DNA of 64,000 nucleotides from Chondrilla cf. caribensis (Eukaryota; Porifera; Demospongiae; Chondrillida; Chondrillidae): NCBI GenBank assembly GCA_964020155.1, contig OZ026564.1, positions 1,545,674 to 1,609,673 of the forward strand, read 5' to 3'. Shown piece by piece: positions 24,100 to 33,959 of this stretch (position 1 is its first letter; each line of letters starts with the position of its first letter). The notes under the pieces were generated by a model. It saw only the letters and a program-made list of their open reading frames with translations, ran no database searches and was not told where the DNA came from. The position numbers and the translations under genes were made by a program.

Positions 24100-24240
24100 A
24101 CATACATCACACGTATCTGGAGAAGACGTGAGAAGACAAACATGTAACTCTGATTTGGCTTGGTACAATAGTATCATAGAATAGACATCATAATGTTTTG
24201 GTCATCTACATGAGTTCGTTGCCATGCATCTTGTATGGTT
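24100..24240 (-). pseudogene. Exon-like piece 4, copy 1
   Basis: Homologue of 28905-29045, where the frame ends at a good 5' splice site. Here the frame is interrupted by a stop and the splice site reads AGGAAAGTAA. Not recognised. Confidence 0.35.
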
Positions 24241-24370
24241 GATTACACTTTAGGAGCAATGTTTGATTCTTCACAGTTCTGGTTCGAACAACATACCATT
24301 CTCTGCTAGGGCTCTAAATTAGAACGGAGGAGTGTGAACACGTGGACAATGTGTGATTGTGGACCACAAA

Positions 24371-24565
24371 GGTATTCTTCAAGGTAGCTTGCCCTTGGTA
24401 GCGAGTTTGTGTGCAAATTTTCGGGATAGACATAAGATCTCAACAGGACTTAGTAGCTATTGAAGGATAGGCTAAGTGTGGTTCTATTCCATTGGGAAGG
24501 TAGTTATTGCTTAAATTGTACACTAGGAACGTTAGGGATCAAAGTGTGATAATTCGCGGGTTAGT
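24371..24565. other. Unassigned spacer
   Basis: Junction between block alpha copy 1 and the tandem duplication that follows; nothing recognised. Confidence 0.4.
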
Positions 24566-24852
24566 ACATACAATTCACTGTTTACAAATTTATACAGCTC
24601 CTACCAGTCAGAACAAGGTAAGTGACGTATCAGATGACGTGTTATGTTTCAGGCTACCGAATAGGGATGGTGACGAGCTTTCATAGTCCCTATATCTCTA
24701 GAAAACAAGTACATACAATTCACTGTTTACAAATTTATACAGCTCCTACCGGTCAGAACAAGGTAAGTGACGTATCAGATGACGTGTTATGTTTCAGGCT
24801 ACCGAATAGGGATGGTGACGAGCTTTCATAGTCCCTATATCTCTAGAAAACA
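24566..24852. repeat. Direct duplication of about 144 bp
   Basis: Two nearly identical copies starting ACATACAATTCACTG, differing by one or two bases. Each contains AACAAG/GTAAGT and, about 40 bases later, TTTCAG, so each looks as if it includes a very short intron. Confidence 0.8.
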
Positions 24853-25187
24853 TAGCTTTTATAACGGCTTGTCCATGTGATCTTTGATGGGCTAGCCCAA
24901 AAAAAGTGACGGCTATGAACGGTAAATGGTGCAAACATCCAATTGATAGTATACATAACAGCAGCCATACAACTACATCTATCCAAATTTTTGTGAGTAA
25001 GTGGGCGGTAACATGCAAAAAAAAACCAAGCAGGTCACGAGCATAGGAAAAGGGCGCATGTGTATCAGTTTCCAGTCCAGAGGGTTTAGAGTCTATGATT
25101 TTGTAGTAGACTGCAGTGTAGTTGCTTTCTCTTGTTTTATTCTTCTTGTCTTATAATGAGAGATGGTGTAAGCAATCCTTCGCGGAA
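24853..25187. other. Intergenic, nothing recognised
   Basis: No recognisable gene or repeat. Confidence 0.45.
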
Positions 25188-25350
25188 GATACCAGCCTCG
25201 TGGTTCGACTTCTCCTTGAAAGACAATGATTTAAAGATATTATGACGAAGTGCTCATTCAGCTGCGCGATTTTGGGCTGGTGAGGCTTCATCATATCTTC
25301 AAAATTGTCCTTTAGGAAGAAGTCGAACCGCGAGGCAGGTGGTGGTAGCG
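25188..25350. repeat. Foldback (inverted) repeat, arms about 55 bp
   Basis: The left arm contains GTGGTTCGACTTCTCCTT and the right arm its complement with few mismatches (AGGAAGAAGTCGAACCGC). The loop is about 40 bases. No terminal target duplication is obvious. It could be a foldback MITE or a transcribed hairpin. Confidence 0.75.
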
Positions 25351-25989
25351 CATTGGCTAGGTCTATTCGTAACTGAAGCTAGGTGACTGGACAGTCAGCC
25401 GTATCTGCCAAGAACACTGCAAATGTTTCTAAGCGGACCTCAATGATACATGTGCCTTATATACACCATGGAAAATGATTATTACTCACATTTAACCTTG
25501 TTAAGCACACTGATTTCTCTCTGGAAGGGGTGAACGTGAACATATTATAGGCCGGGCCTTTAGAATTTATACTTATTCAGTTTTGTTGGACCTTGTATAA
25601 TCTGCCAGATGTTGTGTATGCCAAAGTGATAATTGATATTCATTGTTACCAGTAAATTGCTATGACTAGTCATTGGCGTTTAGTGTATACTGCACACTTG
25701 TGGTCGAAAAGTGTGTGATTGACAATATACAGGCACACTTCTTCCCTTGATGTTGACCACAACTGTACAACAAACATGTATAATATGGCATACATAGATG
25801 AACATCAATATAATTGTCGTATGTTTCTGTATAAAATAGTATAATTTTAATTATATTATTTTATACAGAACATACCACATAATAACTTACATTTTATACA
25901 TAACATATCTCATAATAACTCACATTTTATACATAACATACCACATAATAACTCACATTTATACATAACATACCACATAATAATGCACA
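25351..25989. other. Intergenic with short direct repeats
   Basis: Near 25870-25980 the phrase CATACCACATAATAACTCACA occurs about four times in tandem, and matches 19620-19720. No gene is seen. Confidence 0.45.
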
Positions 25990-26589
25990 CTCAGCATCAT
26001 TAAAACTTATACAATAAGTTGCTAGGCAATTAATTGTCAAAAATTAATGACAATTACAAGAGTACAAAGCGAGGAAATGTGCAAAGAGCACATACTTTTA
26101 GAATTGCACCACCAACATACCACATATGTATAAGATACATACCACACAAGAAATACATTTGACATTGTGTGTACTGATAACAGCAATCACAGGACAAAAT
26201 GTATTACCCTGATTTATCTATGGTTGATTCCGTGACGAAAACTTTGATTCTCTTAACACGAGATTTGGAGTGTGTCCAGATGGTCTACAACAGCAGTGCA
26301 GTACAGAGAGATATACATAATAATACAATTACATAATTATGTGGATGAGGATAAAAAACACATAATACATATAATATGATATGTATGGAATGCAGTGAAG
26401 CTACAACACATATACTATATTATATGTTAAGATAAAATGATCATCCACAACAGACTAACTGCTATATATGTGGGAACAAGGATATTATTCTTATTATTTG
26501 GGTACAGTAGAGGACTATATGATGAAATGTACATTTTGTAATCTCTATATTGCGAACCTATAAACCAGGGAAATTTCAGGGTAGCCAAA

Positions 26590-26750
26590 TACATTACATA
26601 TACAGAGCAGCCAAAGACAGTATACAGAGTAGCCAAAAACAGTATACAGAGTACCCAAAGACAGTATACAGAGCAACCAAAGGCAGTATACAGAGTAGAC
26701 AAGGACAGTATACAGAGTGCCAAAGACAGTATGCAAAGTAGCCAAAGAGT
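26590..26750. repeat. 22-bp minisatellite
   Basis: About seven imperfect units. Because 22 is not a multiple of 3 and the unit has no stop in any phase on the - strand, it makes a 22-residue periodic reading frame that is not a gene. Confidence 0.9.
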
Positions 26751-26754
26751 CACT

Positions 26755-26840
26755 CACAGTTCCATCACGGATAAAAGGGTTGCCCAGGGTAGCAGTCTTT
26801 TGCCTTGAAATGCCTACCTTTCCGAATAGATGGCACCTGA
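26755..26840 (-). pseudogene. Exon-like piece 1, block alpha copy 2
   Basis: On the - strand, TTCTTCAG is followed by an open stretch reading CHLFGKVGISRQKTATLGNP and FIRDGT, then GTGAGT. Of the five copies this has the best frame and splice sites. The product is not recognised. Confidence 0.4.
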
Positions 26841-27364
26841 AGAACATATCATATCTCAAAATGTACATGTACATATAAAATGATGTCTCAATGTGTAAAT
26901 GGCACATATTGCATATTTGAATGCGAATTACCCAACATAATGTCAGCACCGAGTGGGAGGACATTCAACATGTGCCTAATATATCTCTTAGCAGTTAAGG
27001 CGTGTTGTTTAGGTACATAAATGCATTATGGCAACTAACCTCTCTCCAAGAGTTTTCTTCTACATTCTGCAGAGTCCTACATCAACACAAAGAATTTTAC
27101 AAATAGGTGAATAAGGTAAGATTAACACCTAGGCATAAACAGTTGTGATCTCTTCGGATTATTTCATTCATTGATGTGGTTTATCTTTTGAAATGAATTG
27201 CAGTGATTTAAGGAGAATGTGCCACACTTTAAAAGAATACATACATGCATCGATATATGTATGTGTACTTTTAACCAAATAACACCAAATGTAACATCTT
27301 TCTCACAGGGTGGATAGTCAATTCTGTAATGGCCTGTTTTATCTCCTCCTTTAGACCAAGCAGT

Positions 27365-27590
27365 GCAGGTATACCAAATCTGTACTTACTATCAGTACCG
27401 GTTGATATGGTGTACCTGGGTTAAGGATTGAGTGAAGTATACTCACTAACCAGGAGTATGTACTAACTTAGGTACTTACTAGGCAAGTTGCGCTATACTT
27501 ACTATCAGTGCTGGTTAACATGGTGCACACGAGTTAGGGACTGAGTGAAGTGTACTAACCCAGGTACTTACTAAGCAAGTTGTACTTTAT
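27365..27590. repeat. 111-bp tandem repeat, second locus
   Basis: Two imperfect units related to 22421-22630. Confidence 0.6.
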
Positions 27591-27920
27591 ACAAATCTCA
27601 CACTGATCTAGTCTTACGTATCCAGACCCTCACCCTTCGTTTTAAAAGGTCACCAGCTGTCTTGGCTGGTCACTCAAGACTATAATAATATAAGAATGGT
27701 TAATTAGGTATTCTTTCAATTCTGCTAATATCTCAAAGTAACAGGTGAAAACAGGTGAAGTAGGTAGGCAACACATGCATAATACTGCAGTAACTACTGA
27801 TTAGTATTATGTACGTAAAAATTGCCATCAATTTTGTGGTTTAAAAACAATATACAATACATTGGTAAGTACAAAATGTACGTATATGCTTATATATTCA
27901 ATGGCATGAACATACCTTTG

Positions 27921-28024
27921 CTATTTCTGATGAGTGTAGTGTTCCAATAATAGTGTTTGAATGACTGTCACTACTGTTGGTGATGTTTCATAGGACAAAT
28001 AGTTTTGAAAACACTGCAGAACAT
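27921..28024 (-). pseudogene. Exon-like piece 2, copy 2
   Basis: Reads VLQCFQNYLSYETSPTVV then TVIQTLLLEHYTHQK and stop. The upstream TTTGTAG of copy 1 is TTTGTAC here, so the 3' splice site is lost. Confidence 0.4.
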
Positions 28025-28054
28025 GTACAAATTTAAGAAAATTATTTGTGTACA

Positions 28055-28075
28055 TGTGTGTGTGTGCATGTGTGC

Positions 28076-28129
<54 letters not shown>

Positions 28130-28132
28130 GTG
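28055..28132. repeat. (TG)n microsatellite
   Basis: Shorter version of the array at 23083. Confidence 0.95.
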
Positions 28133-28299
28133 TTTGTACATGTGTACATATGGATATGAGAAAGGACAAGGCTGCATGGCCAATACAACTACTAGTCCAA
28201 CACAACATTTCAGTTTGCACACCAACTGTTTCACTGTTGTGTAGGCATATTTTCCATGTTGTAGTACGCACGCAAATCGATTGTAATAACCATATTCCG

Positions 28300-28520
28300 T
28301 AGCGTCTCGGGGTATTTAGATTTGACAACGTGCCACTTCACTTTGTAACCTTCAGGACTTAATCTACAATAAGCTATCTTCCGGGGTGAAAGCAAGTTGT
28401 CGCTGATCAGACCTATGTCTAGTGCTACTATAGTACTACTATACTACTACTACTAATGGTAGCTCCCGGACTAGGGTTGATTTCTGATCGAGAAATACGA
28501 TCGCGTTGAAAGAAACGGAA
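28300..28520 (-). pseudogene. Exon-like piece 3, copy 2
   Basis: Reads LLSPRKIAYCRLSPEGYKVK and continues WHVVKSKYPETLRNMV. Compared with copy 1, six codons are missing in frame. Not recognised. Confidence 0.35.
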
Positions 28521-28904
28521 ATTCAATATAGAATAGTACCACTTTATTACGATTGATCCTAGTCCTAGAACAGAGTTGAGTGTGTTACCAAAGACTGCAA
28601 GTTTGATAATGGTTCAATAGCACAGACAAAAAGAAGTCAACTTCCAATCAGCAACTCACTAACTTTAAAAATGGCCATTAAATTTTTATTCCAACAATGT
28701 TCATATATATTGCGCAATTACACCGGCCTGCAGAAGCTTTATAAAAACACCAAGTTCACCACAAATGTACGTACCTAGCTATACTGTAGCATAAACATGA
28801 AATATAGTGGAATGTGGATGTAAAACATCTAAGTTTACTAGCGCTGTAATACATTACACATACAGTACTAAACCTTGGTCAGATATTGAATCAGAAATGT
28901 TACT

Positions 28905-29045
28905 TACCTGAGATTAAGCATTTGTGACAAGCACATTGCACATGCATCCCACTCATCTGGAGAAGACGTGAGAAGACAAACATGTAACTCTGATTTGGCT
29001 TGGTACAATAGTATCATAAAATAGACGTTATAATGTTTTTGTCAT
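28905..29045 (-). pseudogene. Exon-like piece 4, copy 2
   Basis: Open - strand frame reads FMILLYQAKSELHVCLLTSS then PDEWDACAMCLSQMLNLR and ends at CAG/GTAAGT, an ideal 5' splice site. Copies at 24100 and 44425 have weaker sites. The protein is not recognised. Confidence 0.4.
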
Positions 29046-29599
29046 CTACATAAGTTTGTTGCCATGCATCTTGTATGGTTGATTACTCTTTAGGAGCAGT
29101 GTTCGATTTGTCACAGTTCCGGTTCGAACAACATACCATTCTCTGCTAGGGCTCTAAATTAGAACGGGGGAGTGTGAAAACGTGGACAATGTGTGATTGT
29201 GGACCACAAAGGTGGTTGTGGTTACTATTATGAAAACTAGTTTCACATTCTACATTGTCTACTCAAATGCCAAAATAATAGTACTGACTTAGTATAATTT
29301 TATGTAGTTTATATCAACAGGTATCTGATTGTACTAGCAGAATGTATAAAATGGTTGGAAAGCTAGCAAACTAGGTTTGTGATCATTTTATGTAACACAT
29401 CTCTGAGCAGTAGCCACATATACGTACCTCAACATAAGTAATACTCACTGAATCAATTGAATCAATGAACTGAGAAAATCTCTGTTATATAGGCTTAATT
29501 CCATGTCCCAATGTCCAGTACGGTAATGCATTAAGTTATTAAGTTCAATAATTCTATTAACATGGATAAGGAAGCATCTGAATCAATCCACTCTAGCTA

Positions 29600-30230
29600 C
29601 CACCAAAGATTGCATACAGAATAGGCAAGACAGTATACAGAGTAGTCAGACAGCATAACAGAGTTGCCAAAGACAGCATATTATACACAGGGTAGCCAAA
29701 GACAGCATACAGAGTAGCCATAGACAGTATAATATCTACAGAATAACCAAAGACAGTATTCAGAGTAGTTAGGCAGTATTATGCAGAGTAGCCAAAGACA
29801 GAATACAGAGTAGCTTGACAGTATACAGAGTACCCAAAGAAGGTATACAGAATAGCCAAGGACAGTATCCAGAGTAGCCAAAGACAGTATACAAAGTAGT
29901 CAAAGACAGTATACAGAGTAGCCAAAGACAGTATACAGAGTAGCCAAAGACAGTATACAGAATAGCCAAAGACAGTTTACAGAGTAGCCAACGAAAGTAT
30001 ACAGAGTAGCCAAAGACAGTATACAGAATAGCCAAAGACAGTTTACAGAGTAGCCTACGACAGTATACAGAGTAGCCAAAGACAGTATACAAAGTAGTCA
30101 AAGACAGTATACAGAGTAGCCAAAGACAGTATACAGAGTAGCCAAAGACAGAATACAGAATAGCCAACGACAGTATACAGAGTAGCCAAAGACAGAATAC
30201 AGAGCAGCCAAAGACAGTATACAAAGTAGC
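29600..30230. repeat. 22-bp minisatellite, largest array
   Basis: About 28 imperfect units with CAGTATACAGAG cores. The long - strand frames here (22-residue period, TVFGYSVYCLWLLCIL) are repeat translations. Confidence 0.9.
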
Positions 30231-30234
30231 CAAA

Positions 30235-30320
30235 GAGTCACTCACAGTTCCATCACAGATAAAAGGGTTGCCCAGGGTAGTAATCTTTTGCCTTGAAATG
30301 CCTACCTTTTCCAAATAGAT
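30235..30320 (-). pseudogene. Exon-like piece 1, block beta copy 1
   Basis: Same core (LGNPFICDGT, then GTGAGT), with one extra A that shifts the frame upstream. Confidence 0.35.
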
Positions 30321-30504
30321 GGAACCTGAAGAACATATCCCATATTCAAACTGTATGTACATGTACACAAACATGATGTCTGCATGTAAAACTCATTGCA
30401 AATACCTTTCACTCATCCAGGAAAGTAACAAGCAGGTACCTCTGACTTGATATATAGCAGCTTTGGGTCATCTAGGTGAGTTGCATCTTGTACTCGCTGA
30501 TTAC

Positions 30505-30620
30505 ATTCTACCGTATACAAAGTAGCCAAAGACATTATACAGAATAGCCAAGGACAGTGTACAGAGTAGCCAAAATCAGCATACAGAGTAACCAAAGACA
30601 GTATACAGAATAGTAAGAAG
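30505..30620. repeat. 22-bp minisatellite, minor array
   Basis: About five diverged units. Confidence 0.75.
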
Positions 30621-31679
30621 TAGGTAACTCTGACTTGATATATAGCAGTATCATTGAATAGACCTGTATATTTTAGGTCATCTAGGTGAGTTACATCTTG
30701 TTCTGGTTGATTACAATTTAGGAGCAGTGTTTGATTCTTCACAGTTCTGGTCTAAACAACATACCATTCTCTGCTAGGCTTGAAATCAGAACGGGGGAGT
30801 GTTAAAATATGGACAATGTGTGCATGATTGCAGATCAATCGCATTCGACAGTGGTTTTTTTATTACTTATGTTTTATATATAAACTTGCTTTATTTTCTA
30901 CATTGTCTATCAAATTGCTAATATAATAGTACTGACTTAGTATAATTTTATATAATTTATATGAACTGGTATCTGATTGTGCCAGCAGAGGGTATATAAA
31001 GCTGTTGGAAAGCTTACCACCTCAGTTGTGATCATTTTATGTAACACATCTCTCAGCAGGAGCCATGATATACCTCAACATTGGATATCTTCCCTGAAAA
31101 TCTCACTGACTCTATTGAAAAATCTGGAAAATAAACAGTAAAAACAATCAGGTAAGATTCTTAATATTGTTATGTATAATCGTAGACTTAACTTAATTCT
31201 ATGCAATCATTATCGACGTGATCAAACTTCGTCCAATTATAGTATGAGGTTTGATCACTTCAATAGAGGTTTATAAACAAGAGACGGATACGGGCTTTGG
31301 GGGATGCAATACTGGTATCGGGATGAATGTACCATTAGTAGCAAATAAATATCAGTTGTTTCCCTTATCAAGACTTCATTAAATCACAATTTAAGCGATA
31401 TCAATTGATCCTCGTTCGTGAAGGAATCTGAAAAACCTTATTCAAAGCGATCATTAATTTATAAAATGTTGAAATTTGAGCAAATAATTTGATCAGACAG
31501 ATAAAATCCTGAAACTTTACGAAGAGATAATATTCGAATATTGTTGGAAATCAACAGCGAACTGCCATGTGGACCTGTCAACAAAAGACCTTTTGATCCG
31601 ATTGTAATGGTATTTTCGATCTCTGAATGACAACAATGATGCATACAATGAAACCTTTGAAATGGGCTCAAACCTAAAC

Positions 31680-31985
31680 AGCAGCATTCGGATCGTATAT
31701 TGCAACGAAGGAGTAGCGTCTTGCAAGCACTGTGTGAAAGAGAAGCAAGGCTGAGACAGCCATAATGACGTTAACAAGCGTGGCAAAATTTGAGGGTTCC
31801 GACCTAGGTAACATTCCTCCCCCGTTACTACCTCCCTCTACCCTATCTTCGTGTACCTTCTCCAGATGATTCAATCTGATTGGCAACCTTTCATTTAATT
31901 CGCATTGTTTCACTAGCTCATTTTTAAATGAAGCTATACACCATTCCATCCTCATGATCAGCAGATTATCATCAAGCAGGGCCAT
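31680..31985 (-). pseudogene. TMCC-like C-terminal exon, copy 1
   Basis: The - strand frame has a coiled coil (ALLDDNLL, then FKNELVKQCELNERLP and LNHLEKVHEDRVEG) followed by a hydrophobic segment FATLVNVIMAVSALLLF and basic residues. Coil plus C-terminal membrane segments is the layout of the TMCC (transmembrane and coiled-coil) family; the match is structural, not a clear sequence identity. A related copy at 46870-47110 and 47995-48060 is broken by an insertion. The rest of the gene is not convincingly found, so this is probably a fragment. Confidence 0.4.
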
Positions 31986-31989
31986 GGCA

Positions 31990-32330
31990 TCAGGTTCAGC
32001 AACACTAGGGTTAACACCTTCATTGTTGTATTGTCAGGAGATTTCCGATATCAGAATCAGACATATCTGCATCAGTCCCACCCCACTATATCTGATGCAC
32101 TCACTCTGCCTGTCCCCCAGCCTCCTCTATAGCACAACCTCCCCCTTGCCGAAGCACAAACCACATTGCACCACTCTTCGGATTCCTCGTCACCCGCATC
32201 TCACTCCTCCGATAGTGAATCCCGTGATAAATTGATTTCCTTGAAAACTACCAGCATTTCTACTTTCTTCCGCATTCAATTCTGCAATAACTCTAGTAAA
32301 ACTATTATGCACAAGCTCATTGTTATAAGA
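31990..32330 (-). pseudogene. Upstream part of TMCC-like fragment, copy 1
   Basis: Matches 48060-48780 but lacks about 410 bp present there (joined after GTCCCACCCC). On the - strand it has an acidic Ser/Glu/Asp-rich stretch (SEEGDAGDEESEEWCN in the second copy). Frames are interrupted. Confidence 0.3.
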
Positions 32331-33469
32331 TAGATATAAAAATCCAATAATGGAAAAATCCTAGAATTCAAGGTTAAGGATCATAAGAGACATTTGCTTG
32401 GCGAGGATATTACAGATTGACGCAGATTTGATGCAAGTTACGAATGAGATATTTAATGCAGATTACAAGTAAAGAGGTCATAATATACCTGTTGTAGGTG
32501 GTAATTTGGATGCATGATGACCATTGATATCAGCAAAGATGTAGAACGTTTTTGTGTTCCTTAAAGAAGTCTGTGATGCTGAGGAGCGTTCAATCGTGTC
32601 TCCATGCAAACCTGGTTAGAGATGCTTGCAACAACTTGGGACGTGTTTGGCGTTGCAGTGTGGTGCTCCACAAGACTTGTGGTCAAAGTGAATGTTCATT
32701 CAGGCCAGAGATACTGGAGACAATAAACATTCGGTTGCTGCTTTTAGCAGAAAAGACAGTTGGTTTGCAGGCATGCCAGACATTATCCATTGTCATTCTT
32801 GGTTGGTTTCTTCCATTGTTGTCATGCTTAATAGAGACCCTTGAACCGTTAGCTTGTTGAGATTATTGTTCCACTTCTCTCTCTGCTTTACTGCAAGGGT
32901 GGCTTTGAGGGTATTTCTCAATCTTTCTCTTTCAAATTTCTCTTTGGAGTTGCTGTTGGCAAGGAGATATTTTGCTTATTGGATGGTATTGAAGCTGTCC
33001 TCTGTAAGTTGGATACTACTTTTTCTCAATTTGCTGTTCTGTAGTAGTGGATGTAATTCTTCATGTTGACATCATTGGAACATAAGATGGTGCTTTTTAA
33101 ATCTATCTAGAATCTGCTGTCCGTAATCATGCTCAGAAGTGAATGCATTTGGGGCGGCAGGCAAGTTATCTTTAAAAAAAAAAAAAATTTGAATAACGAT
33201 TTTTGAATTTCCTTTTGGCTTAAGTAGGGTATGTTGTAATGTTGTTTGGGACTTGGAATTTGCCAGCCATGATGACGTCATGATGACATCTTATCAGCAA
33301 TTTGCAAATTTATGATGTCGTGGCATGTGCGTGTGGGCATGCGCGTGACTACCTAATACTACAATACAATTGTTTATTAAGCAAATATGTGTATGCATAC
33401 GCAGACCAGACCATATAATTTTCTTCCATAGCAAGGTTCTGCACAAAGTGCAAACCTAGTATATATTGC
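32331..33469. other. Upstream region of toxin-like gene 2, shared with gene 3
   Basis: Closely matches 49545-50650. Open + frames at 32552-32860 and 32854-33069 have homologues at 49814 and 50071, but no family is recognised. They may be decayed retroelement or 5' non-coding sequence. Confidence 0.45.
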
Positions 33470-33610
33470 GTGAGATATGGTGGTCAATGTTGAAATACGG
33501 AGAACAAGGAATTAGGCGAGAATTCGAGCGCAATGCCTTTGATGAATGTAATAACTTCAGCTAAGGTTATTATAAACCTAATAAAGACACCCAAGTGATT
33601 CAAGTGCGGG
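33470..33610 (+). repeat. Dispersed 150-bp repeat
   Basis: A diverged copy of the repeat linked to the SINE-like elements: shared phrases include GCGAGAATTCGAG and AATAAAGACACCCAAGTG. Other copies are at 10205-10355 (-), 13640-13767 (-), 14485-14630, 16922-17075 and 50655-50815. Confidence 0.6.
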
Positions 33611-33913
33611 GATTATTTAGCTTTCAAACTGAAATTACTTGTTCTGGCAGGAAGCAAAAGTAATGAATTCATGCAAACACGGCTCTGCTATTGGCCTTCA
33701 AATCACTAATTAATGGGCATGGTGATTGAAGATCAGTTGTTATACATGTTACTGAACTTCCAGTGACTGAGTATGGAATATGCTGATGAATAATTGATGA
33801 TGATTATCTATACATGAAAAATCATGCTGAAAAAGACCCCTAAACAAAGGCAATTTCCATTTATATATATATATTATATATAAAAATAATAAATCTACTA
33901 TAATAATAATTAT

Positions 33914-33959
33914 TCCCTGCTTTCATCTACCCAGGGGTTTCATCACTCAACATTGAAGG
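33914..33959 (+). promoter_or_regulatory. 3' splice site and last 25 bases of 5' UTR, gene 2
   Basis: CTGCTTTCATCTACCCAG (AG at 33933-33934) lies 25 bases before the ATG, with the same spacing as in genes 1 and 3. Confidence 0.6.

Larger units (their letters stand above)
19720..24370. repeat. Segmental duplication block alpha, copy 1
   Basis: Long patches match 25990-29230 and 40713-44760 in the same order: a segment with GGCAGCGGCTTCTTGCAGGA, the 22-bp minisatellite, a short exon-like piece, 111-bp repeats, a (TG)n array and three exon-like pieces on the - strand. Copy 1 also has an extra CA-rich part at 21350-22000. Confidence 0.7.
25990..29230. repeat. Segmental duplication block alpha, copy 2
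   Basis: Same order of segments as 19720-24370, but without the 534-bp MITE and without the CA-rich insert. It leads directly into block beta copy 1 and toxin-like gene 2. Confidence 0.7.
29231..33913. repeat. Segmental duplication block beta, copy 1
   Basis: Matches 44760-51136 through most of its length, including the big minisatellite, the TMCC-like exon and the last 1.6 kb before the toxin-like gene. It shows that genes 2 and 3 were duplicated with at least 4 kb of upstream DNA. Confidence 0.75.

Noticed and set aside
29600..30230. A CRISPR array
   Set aside because: Units are contiguous without unique spacers; it is a minisatellite in a eukaryotic context.
29681..30374. A 200-codon - strand frame that looks like a multi-pass membrane protein
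   Set aside because: It is the 22-bp minisatellite read through all three phases; homologous frames appear in every array.
32552..33069. A real gene upstream of toxin-like gene 2
   Set aside because: The + frames are short, have no recognisable domain, and the duplicated copy at 49814-50328 shows changes that do not look codon-constrained.
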